48,950 nucleotides of DNA from Candidatus Bathyarchaeota archaeon (GCA_020341775.1 CP070835.1:1398462-1447411), one strand, 5' to 3'. Positions 23,280 to 32,384 are shown, counted from the first letter of the stretch. Made by a program: numbers and translations. Notes: generated from the letters alone by a model not told the origin.

Positions 23280-23659
23280 CGTTTTTGCCCTCCCTCCTGC
23301 CTTTTCCGATAGTCGTTTACAGCTTCATGTAGGGCATCGGCAGCCAAGTTTGAACAGTGCATCTTCACGGGTGGAAGACCACCTAAACTGTCCGCTACGT
23401 CTTTTCGAGTGATTTTCAAAGCATCTTCTAATGTTTTGCCTTTGGCAAGCTCGGTTATCATGCTGCTTGTTGCGACTGCAGCGCCGCAGCCAAAGGTCTT
23501 AAATTTAATGTCTCTTATGCGGTTGTCCTTGACTTTGATATATATAGTCATCATGTCTCCACAGACAGGATTCCCAACTGTGCCTACACCATCGGGATTT
23601 GGGATTTCCCCCACGTTTCGAGGATTTCTGAAATGTTCCATAACTTTTTCGCTATACAT
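23276..23659 (-). CDS. iscU: IscU-type iron-sulfur cluster scaffold
   Basis: 127 residues with the scaffold ligands C33 (NPVCGD, with D35), C58 (TFGCGAA) and C102 (KMHCSNL). It assembles Fe-S clusters with sulfur from a cysteine desulfurase. The start MYSEKVMEHFRNPRNVG is family-typical. It overlaps the upstream iscS-like gene by 8 nt and the downstream Cys-rich gene by 4 nt. Confidence 0.95.
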   Translation of the reverse strand: MYSEKVMEHFRNPRNVGEIPNPDGVGTVGNPVCGDMMTIYIKVKDNRIRDIKFKTFGCGAAVATSSMITELAKGKTLEDALKITRKDVADSLGGLPPVKMHCSNLAADALHEAVNDYRKRQEGGQKR

Positions 23660-24833
23660 TTTCCCTCAACTCACTTGGTGTTAATGGTGACATAGCACGC
23701 AGTCTCTTAACTATATTGGGTAGCAGATTCACCACGTAATCTACATCATCATCAGTATTCTGTCTTCCAAGAGTGAACAACAACGATCCGTGGGCCTCCT
23801 CATGCTTCAATCCAATAGCACGCAGCACATGAGAGGGTTCTAAGGTCTTGGCCGTGCATGCGGACCCTGAGGACGCTGCCACACCCACTATGTCAAGGTT
23901 TAGAAGCATCGACTCTCCTTCAATGAAACTAAATCGTAGCGCCACGTTATTAGGCAACCGCTCAGTTTGATGACCATTCAGAAAAGAGTGGGGAATGTTT
24001 TCCAGAATCCCCACAATAAACCTGTCTCGCAACCTGCTCAGCCTTCTGCTTTCCGCCTTCATTTCAGCACGCGCCAATTCAGCGGCTCTACCCATACCAA
24101 CGATGTTTGGCAAGTTCTCGGTGCCAGATCGCATGCCTGACTCTTGGCCACCTCCAACGATGAGTGGCTCAAGACGTGTTCCCCTCTTTATGTAAAGTGC
24201 GCCTACTCCTTTCGGTCCATACATATCATTCGAAGACAGCGTTAACAAATCAACGTCATCCTTCTTCACGTCAATTTCAAGTTGCCCCATCGCGGCAGTT
24301 GCGTCTACATGCAAATAAGCCTTGCTGTCATGTACAACTTCACTTATTTCCTTTATAGGTTCGATGGTGCCGATTTCTCCATTTGCATACATTACCGAAA
24401 CCAAAATTGTCTCATCAGTCAACTCTTTCTCTAATGCGTCTAACTCAACTTTGCCATATTCGTCAACGGGCAAAAAAGACACTTTGAACCCCTCTTTCAT
24501 GAGGAGTTTGCAGACATTTGTCACCGACATGTGTTCTATGCCCGTTGTTATGATGTGTTTTCCACGCTTTTCATTTCTAGCTGCCACACCGCGGATGGCC
24601 CAGTTGTTGCTCTCTGTGGCACACGAGGTGAAGAAAACCTCTTCACTTCGTTCTGCGTGTATGAGATCAGCAATTTGTGCTCTGGCACGCTTCAGTCCTT
24701 TTCTCGTTTCCCGGGCAAAAGAATGCAATGAAGAGGGATTGCCATAAAACCCCCTAAAATAGGGTGTCATTGCCCTTAAGACCCGCCGATCAACGGGTCT
24801 TCCTGCAGTATGATCCATGTATACCTTTCTCAT
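23652..24833 (-). CDS. IscS/NifS-like protein with Asp in place of the PLP lysine
   Basis: 393 residues, clearly an IscS-like fold-type I protein: MDHTAGRPVD, FTSCATESNNWAI, TTGIEHMSVTN, HVDATAAMG and the active-site loop SSGSACTAK are visible. In the motif normally S-x-H-K-x-Y-G-P-K-G it reads SSNDMYGPKG (200-209), so the Schiff-base lysine is Asp203 (codon at 24225-24227) and the His is Asn. Cysteine desulfurase activity with PLP is therefore doubtful. An Asp at this position is reported in Archaeoglobus fulgidus IscS, as I recall. The loop cysteine is kept. Neighbours: tusA 14 nt upstream, iscU overlapping. Confidence 0.9.
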   Translation of the reverse strand: MRKVYMDHTAGRPVDRRVLRAMTPYFRGFYGNPSSLHSFARETRKGLKRARAQIADLIHAERSEEVFFTSCATESNNWAIRGVAARNEKRGKHIITTGIEHMSVTNVCKLLMKEGFKVSFLPVDEYGKVELDALEKELTDETILVSVMYANGEIGTIEPIKEISEVVHDSKAYLHVDATAAMGQLEIDVKKDDVDLLTLSSNDMYGPKGVGALYIKRGTRLEPLIVGGGQESGMRSGTENLPNIVGMGRAAELARAEMKAESRRLSRLRDRFIVGILENIPHSFLNGHQTERLPNNVALRFSFIEGESMLLNLDIVGVAASSGSACTAKTLEPSHVLRAIGLKHEEAHGSLLFTLGRQNTDDDVDYVVNLLPNIVKRLRAMSPLTPSELRENV

Positions 24834-24847
24834 TGTTTAAATGACCC

Positions 24848-25087
24848 TCATCCTTTCTCAATCAAGAAATACAACTCACCGTCTTCTCGTTTCTTTTCCA
24901 AGATTTTATGACCTAACCTTGAAGCCAAGCTTTGGATATCCCTCTCTGCAGCTGGATCATCTGCCCACACTTCAAGAGTTTCGCCTGTTTTCATCTTGTC
25001 TAATTCTAACCGTACCCTGTAAACAGGCTCTGGACAGAAGAGCCCTAAACAATCCAATGTTTTATCAGCTTTCACATCCTTGGTCAT
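24848..25087 (-). CDS. tusA: TusA/SirA-family sulfur carrier
   Basis: 79 residues with the CPxP motif at 18-21 in LDCLGLFCPEPVYRVRLEL (C18 carries persulfide; C13 is a second cysteine). TusA-like proteins pass sulfane sulfur between enzymes. First gene of the TusA/IscS-like/IscU/Cys-rich operon. A TATA-like AAGTATACT lies about 65 nt upstream (25151-25159), and GGGGTT precedes the ATG. Confidence 0.9.
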   Translation of the reverse strand: MTKDVKADKTLDCLGLFCPEPVYRVRLELDKMKTGETLEVWADDPAAERDIQSLASRLGHKILEKKREDGELYFLIEKG

Positions 25088-25184
25088 GGTAACCCCAAAC
25101 TTCTCTGCCTAGGAATCAGAAAAGGTTTACGATCGAACGAAGACGAACAGTATACTTCCTCAAAGCAGTCTCACATCTAAACAA

Positions 25185-25742
25185 CTATCTAGTTTCTATC
25201 TCCATCGCAACACCATGTTTTACTAGAACTTTAGAATTTTCAAAAGGCAGAGTCGCAACGTCTTCAACCAGAAAAGGTCCATAAACTTTTAAGTCTGCAC
25301 CGACAATCGCTGGAACATCCTGAGTGAACCTTAGCAACACTCTCTTTGCAGATGTGGCTATTTCTTCAACCCTCGAAACTTTTCCTCGTGAAGCGTCCTT
25401 GAAGAAAGCATGAAATCTCTCAAAAGCCGGTCTGAGTTCACCCAACATTTTTTCCTCCTCCAAAGTCATCAGTCCCCTATCCAAAGATTCGAGAGAACCT
25501 GCACAGCCAACCAGTTTTTCCAAGCGCAACATAAAGAGCTCCCTCAACAGTTGCTTCACATTCAACAACTCCTGCGCAATTAACTTAGCCTTTACTGACT
25601 TCTTATCCAACATCCGCCCTTCCCTGCGAATTCGGCCGATATATTCTGCCAGTTTCTCAAAGAAGTCCTTAGAAAGCCTCTGCAGCTCTAGATTTTCTCC
25701 TTCTCTTAACCAAGCAGTGTAAAGCGTATCATACATGACCAT
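25185..25742 (-). CDS. GINS complex subunit (Gins51/Sld5-like)
   Basis: 185 residues, mostly helical A domain first, with a C-terminal B domain containing VPAIVGADLKVYGPF and EDVATLPFENSKVLVKHGVA, the archaeal GINS signature. GINS links MCM helicase and the GAN/RecJ-like factor in the CMG complex. It overlaps priS by 14 nt, the usual archaeal primase-GINS pairing. Confidence 0.88.
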   Translation of the reverse strand: MVMYDTLYTAWLREGENLELQRLSKDFFEKLAEYIGRIRREGRMLDKKSVKAKLIAQELLNVKQLLRELFMLRLEKLVGCAGSLESLDRGLMTLEEEKMLGELRPAFERFHAFFKDASRGKVSRVEEIATSAKRVLLRFTQDVPAIVGADLKVYGPFLVEDVATLPFENSKVLVKHGVAMEIETR

Positions 25743-26955
25743 TCACCACCTGCGCTACGCCCTTACAGACCAAAAACAGAGCAGCTGCAGTAGGCAACTC
25801 CGCCCCCAAGGCTCTCTTAAATGGTCCATACTGCGTTTCTCCGATTCGAAACTCCGGCGCCTCGACGATGTCGACAACTACTTGACCTTCCTTAAAAACC
25901 ACGCCTTTCTTTAAAGGATCGAACCCCTCAAAACCGCTCAAAGACACTTCCACCTTCATAAAACCCGTCTTTCCATGGAGACTTCCCGGTAAACGAATCA
26001 ACCGGTTGACATCTGTCGTGACAACCGTGTCGATTTTCGCTGATTGTTGATGCACAATTAGTTGAATAATCCTTTTCCAAGTTTCGGAACCAATTTCCTT
26101 TATGCCAAGCCATCCTTTATCACTTAAATGACTCAGTAGTTCCTTTCTGTTGTCATCGAAGTATCGGGCCTTGCCTCTCTTCAAGCCAGCAGCCTCGAGT
26201 TCTTCAAGGGTCACCCTTGATAGAATTAGATGCAGGCCTTTGGCGATGCGACCTCTCCAAGACGGCATTTCAGTTCTAGCAACTACTCTATTCCCTTCCG
26301 TCAGCTTGTGAAACTCCGTTTCGAAGCCCAAACCTATGATGTGGTCCACAATTTCTTTACGCGCCATAGAATCTAGCGAAAGAACAGTCTTGCTCTCAAC
26401 ATGAACATGGTAGCCACGATTTCCACTGAAATATGCCTTGATTTCGCTCTCTGAAAAGCCAAAGTCCTGCATCAGCATGTCGACGAGTTTGATCGTCTCT
26501 GCCTTTGCAAATTCCAAGCAGGTATCGCACATCCAAGCTTTGGAGTTAAATTTCTCCTTACCACATTTAGGGCATCTCTCAGGAGGAGGACCTTTGCCCT
26601 CGAAATTACAGTTGTTGCAAGCCCAACTATCGTGGATTTTGCCACACGGCGTAGGAATGTGATCTGCGTCAATGTCAAAGACCAAGTCAGCTCCCAACCA
26701 ATCTTTCTTACTCATGTCTGCTTCAGGGTGCTCATAAAAAGCGCTGGAGTAGTAGGCATCTGATGGCGCGACTACGGATAGAGATCTGTTTAACGCTTCT
26801 TCAGTTTCAAACCCTTTGTGTCGAAACATAGAGGTCTTATCAAACGCTAAGAAGCCGAATTCTCGATTCTTCAGATGAGAAGGTGCTTCGATTTGTGTGC
26901 CTCGTAAACACATTTTATAGTATTCAGCGAATTTGTGCTTAGCGTAGTTTCTCAA
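25729..26955 (-). CDS. priS: DNA primase catalytic small subunit PriS
   Basis: 408 residues. The catalytic triad motif FDIDAD holds D94 and D96, and YFSGNRGYHVHVES (about 175-188) is the nucleotide-binding SGxRGxH motif. Between them lies a cysteine-rich insert: C104, C113, C116, C128, C131, C143 and C146, enough for two zinc sites where one zinc knuckle is usual. PriS makes RNA primers with PriL, not present here. Operon with GINS. Confidence 0.93.
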   Translation of the reverse strand: MRNYAKHKFAEYYKMCLRGTQIEAPSHLKNREFGFLAFDKTSMFRHKGFETEEALNRSLSVVAPSDAYYSSAFYEHPEADMSKKDWLGADLVFDIDADHIPTPCGKIHDSWACNNCNFEGKGPPPERCPKCGKEKFNSKAWMCDTCLEFAKAETIKLVDMLMQDFGFSESEIKAYFSGNRGYHVHVESKTVLSLDSMARKEIVDHIIGLGFETEFHKLTEGNRVVARTEMPSWRGRIAKGLHLILSRVTLEELEAAGLKRGKARYFDDNRKELLSHLSDKGWLGIKEIGSETWKRIIQLIVHQQSAKIDTVVTTDVNRLIRLPGSLHGKTGFMKVEVSLSGFEGFDPLKKGVVFKEGQVVVDIVEAPEFRIGETQYGPFKRALGAELPTAAALFLVCKGVAQVVNGHV

Positions 26956-27091
26956 AGACTTCCCCTAGTAGCCCTTAGCCCCTTAACAATAAACAAGCCT
27001 ACAACTTAAGGATAATCTGCAAATGCGTAACAGAGTTAATGAGGTGTCCGCGCTGTTGTGGATGTTGCACTCATAGTGCGTACAGGGCTAT

Positions 27092-28570
27092 TCATAAATT
27101 AGCTTTGTAAAGCAAAATACCATCGTCTTCATCTACAAGTACGTATACATCTGCATTGGGCACAATGAAGTCGAAGAAGATCAGCTTGGCAGCTGAAGCG
27201 TAAATCGGTTCTGAATTAAAATCCACAAGTACATAATTCACGCCTTGTGTATTTAAATCTCGCAGCATTTGTTTTCCAATCTGCTCATAAGCTTCTCCCC
27301 AGCTTGGGGGGGGTATTGTATAGGCATCTGGCCGATTTGAAAGATGCGGGAAAATATTGCTTTGAGTAAGCACTGAGCCGTTCTGTGGAATGTTCGAAAT
27401 CATGTCATGAATAATGGCATTGTGGCGTTCGCTTATGCTAGCAATCTCAAACTTCAAAAAACTCAATGAAAGGAGAACAATAAGCAGAATGAGTGCAACT
27501 GAGATGGCGATCTTGATCAACTTCTGAACAGGAAGACTGGGATAGCGTTTTCTTCGTATCCATCCGATACCCTGTATGAAACTAATGAAAATGAATGGCA
27601 CCACAAAAGCAGGGTAATGTCCCTCCAAGCTATAATATAAAGGGTAGGAAGAAAACAAGCTTATTAGAAGATATGGAATTGCAGGCGTCATTGCTTTTAC
27701 ACTGAAAATAGGTAGAAACAAGACTGGGAGCAAAAGCATTATTAAGTATATTAATTTGGATGCTCCATCGAACATCAAAGACGCTAAAGCTCCCGTTGGG
27801 TTTAAGAAAATTCTAAATGGGACTGCGGCAGAGCTGGTTGCTCCGAGGAGTTTCCATTCATTCCATAGAGAAGGACTGCCAGTCCAACCGAAAAGCACCC
27901 TCATATTCTGGGCTAAGAAAAAGTATGGAATACATGTAACCACTATTACAGCGGAGGCTAAGAACCCGTTTCTTCTCTTTGGTGTGTGATACAACATGCC
28001 ATACACAGCTATGAATGCAATCACAGGCACTGAAGCTTCGTGAGTCATTAGTCCTAGTGGAACAACCAATCCAAGCTTCCAGAAATCAGCCTTTATTAAG
28101 TAATAAGCGATGAAAAGAAAAAGGGTCACTGCAAATGGTTCAGGAGAAAATCCAGAAAGCGTAACACCTTGCAATGGTGGATAAAGCAGATAGAAAATTC
28201 CCAGCATTGTAGCTGTCTTTTCATTGTTTAAGAGAAAATTAGAAGTTTCGTAGGCAGGGATTGCTCCAATGGCGACCACAAATGTGCTTATTACCAATAG
28301 AGTTTCTGGGGTTTGGAAAATAGCATACAGAGGGAGAACAACTAGAATGGCTGGGCTAAAGTGTGCCCCCAAAAAACACCCGGTTCTCGTGTAGAAGGGC
28401 TCTGAGGTATAATACAAGAATCGTCCATTGAGAGTGTTCCAGAAAGCTTGATTGAAGATTCCAAGATCCCATGTAAATATTCTGAAAGACTTGTAAAACA
28501 CAATCTCTATTGCTGAGAAAGCGACAGTATACACGAAGATGGCAATCAGAATATAGAGTCTATATCCCAA
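27092..28570 (-). CDS. DUF2079 polytopic membrane protein
   Basis: 492 residues with about ten membrane helices. The N-terminal ITWDLGIFNQAFWNTL-like segment (FTWDLGIFNQAFWNTLNG) and the loop HFSPAILVVLPLYAIF are typical of DUF2079, a GT-C-like family. The C-terminal 110 residues are soluble (SNIFPHLSNRPDAYTIPPP). GT-C folds often transfer sugars from lipid-linked donors, which fits the adjacent glycosyltransferases, but no reaction is known. About 45 nt follow the GT4 gene upstream. Confidence 0.85.
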   Translation of the reverse strand: MGYRLYILIAIFVYTVAFSAIEIVFYKSFRIFTWDLGIFNQAFWNTLNGRFLYYTSEPFYTRTGCFLGAHFSPAILVVLPLYAIFQTPETLLVISTFVVAIGAIPAYETSNFLLNNEKTATMLGIFYLLYPPLQGVTLSGFSPEPFAVTLFLFIAYYLIKADFWKLGLVVPLGLMTHEASVPVIAFIAVYGMLYHTPKRRNGFLASAVIVVTCIPYFFLAQNMRVLFGWTGSPSLWNEWKLLGATSSAAVPFRIFLNPTGALASLMFDGASKLIYLIMLLLPVLFLPIFSVKAMTPAIPYLLISLFSSYPLYYSLEGHYPAFVVPFIFISFIQGIGWIRRKRYPSLPVQKLIKIAISVALILLIVLLSLSFLKFEIASISERHNAIIHDMISNIPQNGSVLTQSNIFPHLSNRPDAYTIPPPSWGEAYEQIGKQMLRDLNTQGVNYVLVDFNSEPIYASAAKLIFFDFIVPNADVYVLVDEDDGILLYKANL

Positions 28571-28614
28571 TCTTAGTTGGAGATTCTGGAGTTGCTCCTT
28601 AATTTGTCTGATAA

Positions 28615-29664
28615 TCAGCGGGGAGAAAGGGATGCAACCTCCTTCAGCATGGATAGAAATTTCGGGAAAACGTGAACCACATCATATTTCCTTGTTGCTT
28701 CTCTTACTTGTTTGCTCAAATTCGCATACTCTTCAGTTCTTCTCAGCCACATTTCGCCTAACTCACGAATATTCTGGGCGAAGTCTTGGATTGAGGTTGC
28801 ATAAAGAATTGGCAAGTTGAGTCCTTGGATAGCGCTAGTGGGGAAGGCAATGATGGGGATTTTACACGCAGCAGCTTCAAGCAAAGCCAATGGGAAAACG
28901 TCTATTTTGCTTGTATACACTAACACATGAACCTTTGAGTATAAGTTGATAAGCGCTTGAACATCAGTTATAAATCCCAAGTTCTTCACGTTCCTTGTGC
29001 TATGCAAATCCGGTCCAATGGCATAGAATTTCATATCCATGCCCTCGAGAAGATTGGCAATTCTGGTAAACATTGAAAAGCCTTTTTCCCTTCTTCCTGT
29101 GAAGAGAACTGAAAATTTGGTGTTTTTCTCGCGTACGGGTTTGAACTCGGATGTATCGATCCAATTTGAAATGTAATAAGTTCGTCTTCCGTAATTTAGC
29201 ACTCCTAGAGCTTTTTGGTTGATAACGTGTACTGCGTCAAAGCCATTAAGCGCGCTCCTTTGAAATTTCTTGAAAAATTTGCTTGAGACAAACCGCAAAA
29301 GCCCAAACTCTTGAATGAAGTTGCCGTGGTTCATAGCTTTTATTTCATCATGTTGAAGCTCATTTAAAAAAACGAAAGCGTGAATTGCGCCTATTCGAGG
29401 GAACCTTCCTATGAATAAGTTGTGAACCAATGGCGCATAGATGAAATATGCGACATCAACATCTTGAATCCTGTGAACGAAATTCTCATGGTATTCTACT
29501 CCTTGAAGTACTTTGTCGAGATTAATCGATCTGCTATTAAACGGCAAGCTATAGATGACTGGGTGGTGTCCTCTTTTCAACAGTTGGTGTGCGATATCGA
29601 TCAAGAATCGCTCACCACCTCCATTGAAGGTAAGGCTATAGTGGTGGCATAGAGCGATATTCAT
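28615..29664 (-). CDS. GT4-type glycosyltransferase
   Basis: 349 residues, GT-B fold. N-terminal Rossmann domain with FNGGGERFLIDIAHQLLKRGH, C-terminal nucleotide-sugar domain with FSVLFTGRREKGF, DVQALINLYSKV and FPLALLEAAACKIPIIAF (the retaining GT4 glutamate region). Likely adds a sugar to a surface glycan or lipid carrier; donor and acceptor cannot be read. A TATA box precedes it, and DUF2079 follows. Confidence 0.87.
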   Translation of the reverse strand: MNIALCHHYSLTFNGGGERFLIDIAHQLLKRGHHPVIYSLPFNSRSINLDKVLQGVEYHENFVHRIQDVDVAYFIYAPLVHNLFIGRFPRIGAIHAFVFLNELQHDEIKAMNHGNFIQEFGLLRFVSSKFFKKFQRSALNGFDAVHVINQKALGVLNYGRRTYYISNWIDTSEFKPVREKNTKFSVLFTGRREKGFSMFTRIANLLEGMDMKFYAIGPDLHSTRNVKNLGFITDVQALINLYSKVHVLVYTSKIDVFPLALLEAAACKIPIIAFPTSAIQGLNLPILYATSIQDFAQNIRELGEMWLRRTEEYANLSKQVREATRKYDVVHVFPKFLSMLKEVASLSPR

Positions 29665-29703
29665 TGAATTTCCTCATGGGAGTTACAATATGTGGAAACT
29701 TTT

Positions 29704-29716
29704 GGCTTTATAAAAC
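29704..29716 (-). promoter_or_regulatory. TATA box of the GT4 gene
   Basis: The minus strand reads GTTTTATAAAGCC about 45 nt upstream of the ATG at 29664. Confidence 0.55.
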
Positions 29717-29797
29717 CTCTCTCCACAAGACGATTCATCCCCATTAAATGACTTTTACATCATTCTCCAGTGAAATGGTGTTTGCATGCTCGCTAAC

Positions 29798-30928
29798 TCA
29801 ATCAGGCTGGGTCAAGTATTCCGGAGCAATTTTTCCGCGTACTACATTCCAGAAAGCCCTGGTGCCAACGATGATTAAGGGATAGGAAATAATCCAGAAT
29901 ATCGAAAACAATTGACCATAGAAATCGTGAAATATTCCTACATCTCCATTGTCAATGGCAATTGTGAATATTGTCACGATTCTTAGAATATTGATGAAAT
30001 AAGTGACAACGGCGCCGATTATGAAATATGCTGCCTTTTGTTTGGGTGGTATCGCACTTTTTTTTAGAAACAGCGCAATTGTCACTGCATAAATTAGAAG
30101 GCTTTCGACACCTGCGCATGGCCAGGCAATACCGAATGTTGCGCTGTTTCCATCTGCATCAGTTACACTTAAGGTTGTCAAGGAGCCAAATGTAGGGTGA
30201 CTTTCTATGGATCTCATACTTGTGCTAAATCCAAACAGATTCAGAACATTTGCTGCAAGCGTGGCTGTAGGGTGGACTAGAATCTGAAATGGCGTGAATC
30301 TGCCAAATGGAAAGATGTTGTTGATGGTGTAAATTGCGCCAACTACAACTAGGAATGAAGTTGAAATGAAGTAGTTTTTTAGACCCGCGCCGCCTTCTTT
30401 TAAGAAGGTTAAAAAAACAAAAAAAACAGCGAAAATTAGATATTCCAATGAAAGAGGCATCAATTCCGCCCATTCTGTGTGAACGCCTTGTTGCCTCATT
30501 GTGTCTATTATTAGTTGATTCAATCCGAAATAATTGGCGACGACTACATACATAATGGGGAGAGAGAGGGCTAGAGTGAATATAAGAACTCTCACGCCTC
30601 TAAGTTGTCGAGTTTCTATATGAAGCTCTTCCCAGTTCAGAATCGTTTCTAGTGTACCGAGCCACAAAAAGAAAACCAAATAGATCCTTCTTTCCCATGA
30701 GCCTGTCCAGGTCGGTTCGAATGAACTTGGATGAATATAATAGAGAAGAGCAAATGATACCGCGAATGATAAGAAAATGGCCAAGGCCATTACTTGATAA
30801 ATGTTTCTCTTGACCGCTTGGACAAGGGCTCGTATGTGTGTTTCTATTGCGTTTTGCACATCTTTCCGCCAGCAATCCTTGTTCTCAAAAGATATTTCGC
30901 ACTCAACCTTTTTAAAAAATGCTTTCAC
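29798..30928 (-). CDS. Archaeosortase/exosortase family transpeptidase
   Basis: 376 residues with about eight membrane helices and the exosortase catalytic triad: C271 in AWPCAGVESLLIY, R316 in INILRIVTIF and H334 in GIFHDFYGQLFSIFWI. These enzymes cut a C-terminal sorting signal from secreted proteins and are thought to attach them to lipid. An extra soluble N-terminus of about 40 residues is present. No protein in this window shows a sorting-type C-terminus, so its substrates are elsewhere. Confidence 0.88.
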   Translation of the reverse strand: MKAFFKKVECEISFENKDCWRKDVQNAIETHIRALVQAVKRNIYQVMALAIFLSFAVSFALLYYIHPSSFEPTWTGSWERRIYLVFFLWLGTLETILNWEELHIETRQLRGVRVLIFTLALSLPIMYVVVANYFGLNQLIIDTMRQQGVHTEWAELMPLSLEYLIFAVFFVFLTFLKEGGAGLKNYFISTSFLVVVGAIYTINNIFPFGRFTPFQILVHPTATLAANVLNLFGFSTSMRSIESHPTFGSLTTLSVTDADGNSATFGIAWPCAGVESLLIYAVTIALFLKKSAIPPKQKAAYFIIGAVVTYFINILRIVTIFTIAIDNGDVGIFHDFYGQLFSIFWIISYPLIIVGTRAFWNVVRGKIAPEYLTQPD

Positions 30929-30978
30929 GTTTCCTTCTTGGAACTAATTAAATTTGAAGGTCGGCGCCTTATATACGC

Positions 30979-31764
30979 TTATCCAACAAGCTTCGCTTTC
31001 ATTATGTAAGACAAGAACGCCTGGAATTCAGTCCGCGTCAGTTTCGATTTTCCCTTCTTTCTATTCTCAAAGGTTATGGGTATTTCTTTGACTTTAAACC
31101 CCCGAGTCCACGCTTGTTTGACAGTTTCGATCTGTATCTCATAGGTTTGACTGTGAAGGAACCCAATAACATTTTCTACATAGTTTTTTGAATAGCACCG
31201 AAACCCACTGGTGCAATCATGAATTCTCATGCCAACCATTGTAGAGGCCACGAAGTTGGCGATTCGACTAATTAGCAATCGTATGATGTGCCATCCGATA
31301 ATTCTGCTGCCTTTTGTATATCTGCTTCCAATAACAAGATCGTAGCCCTTTTTTGCAGTTGCTAGAAGCTTTCGTATTGTGTGGGGGTCATGTGAATAGT
31401 CAGCATCCATAGTTATGATATAATCAGGCGAGTTTTCTAAGGATAGGATTAATTTGAATCCATCTGTTATAGCTGTTCCTAACCCAAGCTTTGCAGGTCT
31501 GGTGAAAACTAGGATGTTGTCAAATTCTTCCTGAAGGCTTTCCACAATGCTTGCTGTTCCATCATGACTAGAATCATCGATTACGACGATCAAAGAATCA
31601 GTCTTCAAGCTTTTGATTTTCCTTACTAGACTGTCTATGTTGTCTGCTTCACAGTACGTAGGGAGCATAATCGCAACCGATGGTTTCCTTAGCTTGTGCT
31701 CCACTGAGGATGATGTACATGAACCACGTCCCACAACATTCGAGGGTAACACTATTTGGTTCAT
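30979..31764 (-). CDS. Dolichol-phosphate mannose synthase-like glycosyltransferase (GT2)
   Basis: 261 residues, GT-A fold. IMLPTYCEADNI, VIDDSSHDGTA, the metal-binding TMDADYSHDP, GSRYTKGS and TSGFRCYSK are all as in DPM1-type enzymes, which load a sugar onto a polyprenyl phosphate. No C-terminal membrane helices follow, so it is a soluble/peripheral type. Upstream of the archaeosortase gene by 50 nt, same strand. Confidence 0.9.
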   Translation of the reverse strand: MNQIVLPSNVVGRGSCTSSSVEHKLRKPSVAIMLPTYCEADNIDSLVRKIKSLKTDSLIVVIDDSSHDGTASIVESLQEEFDNILVFTRPAKLGLGTAITDGFKLILSLENSPDYIITMDADYSHDPHTIRKLLATAKKGYDLVIGSRYTKGSRIIGWHIIRLLISRIANFVASTMVGMRIHDCTSGFRCYSKNYVENVIGFLHSQTYEIQIETVKQAWTRGFKVKEIPITFENRKKGKSKLTRTEFQAFLSYIMKAKLVG

Positions 31765-31823
31765 TTTTCCACCAGATTTTGCGAAGCGAATTTTCAGATT
31801 AGATCTCTATAACGTTAAGTCTT

Positions 31824-31833
31824 GTTATATAAG
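31824..31833 (-). promoter_or_regulatory. TATA box of the DPM1-like gene
   Basis: The minus strand reads CTTATATAAC about 60 nt before the ATG at 31764. Confidence 0.5.
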
Positions 31834-32036
31834 TTTGTTTATAATAGTTGCGCATGTACATTAGCGTGAGCGGAATATTTTGGGTAGACTTCGCTTACCT
31901 AGATTCCACATCACGTATCCACGCGATAGAATCGCGGAGCCACTAAGCAGACCTGTGAACGCTAACCGCGTTTTCGTAGGCATTGATTGGGTGTCTAGTT
32001 CCTTTGTGCAGACAAATACGCGCGCGCGTAATTGCG

Positions 32037-32384
32037 TCACGTATACTCTCTGAACGTGTAGCTGCACTTCGTACATCTGAAAAACTGCGTCGAAGATTCA
32101 TCGCTACCTCGCGTCTGCACCTGCCACGCGAAAGCTAAGTTGTTTCCACACTTCGGGCACATGATTCTCACTGTAGGCAAAGTTCGTAGCTTCTGCTCCT
32201 CCTTCCCGATGACGGCAATAGACTCTTCAAAGGTCTTAGACTCTTTCACAACACGAGGAACAGCAATCTTCTCCTTGCCCTCTGCTTTCTTCTCAAAGCC
32301 ACACTTGGGGCAAACCCAAACTACATTCTTCCCTTGCTGCTTCATAGCGACGAGTCTCTTGCCACACTTGGGACAGAATTCCAA
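32037..32384 (-). CDS. tfs: Transcription factor S (TFIIS-like cleavage factor)
   Basis: 115 residues with two zinc ribbons: C4/C7/C25/C28 at the N-terminus and C76/C79/C104/C107 at the C-terminus. The catalytic D95-E96 pair lies in QTRGSDESSTQFFRC; it reaches into RNA polymerase and triggers transcript cleavage to rescue arrested complexes. Full-length for archaeal TFS. Confidence 0.95.
   Translation of the reverse strand: MEFCPKCGKRLVAMKQQGKNVVWVCPKCGFEKKAEGKEKIAVPRVVKESKTFEESIAVIGKEEQKLRTLPTVRIMCPKCGNNLAFAWQVQTRGSDESSTQFFRCTKCSYTFREYT

Noticed and set aside
31861-32076. A 71-codon minus-strand frame next to tfs
   Set aside because: It overlaps the tfs 3' end, has no convincing start signal and its composition (many Arg/Val/Gln, no fold pattern) looks random; the 272-bp gap is more likely an untranslated region.
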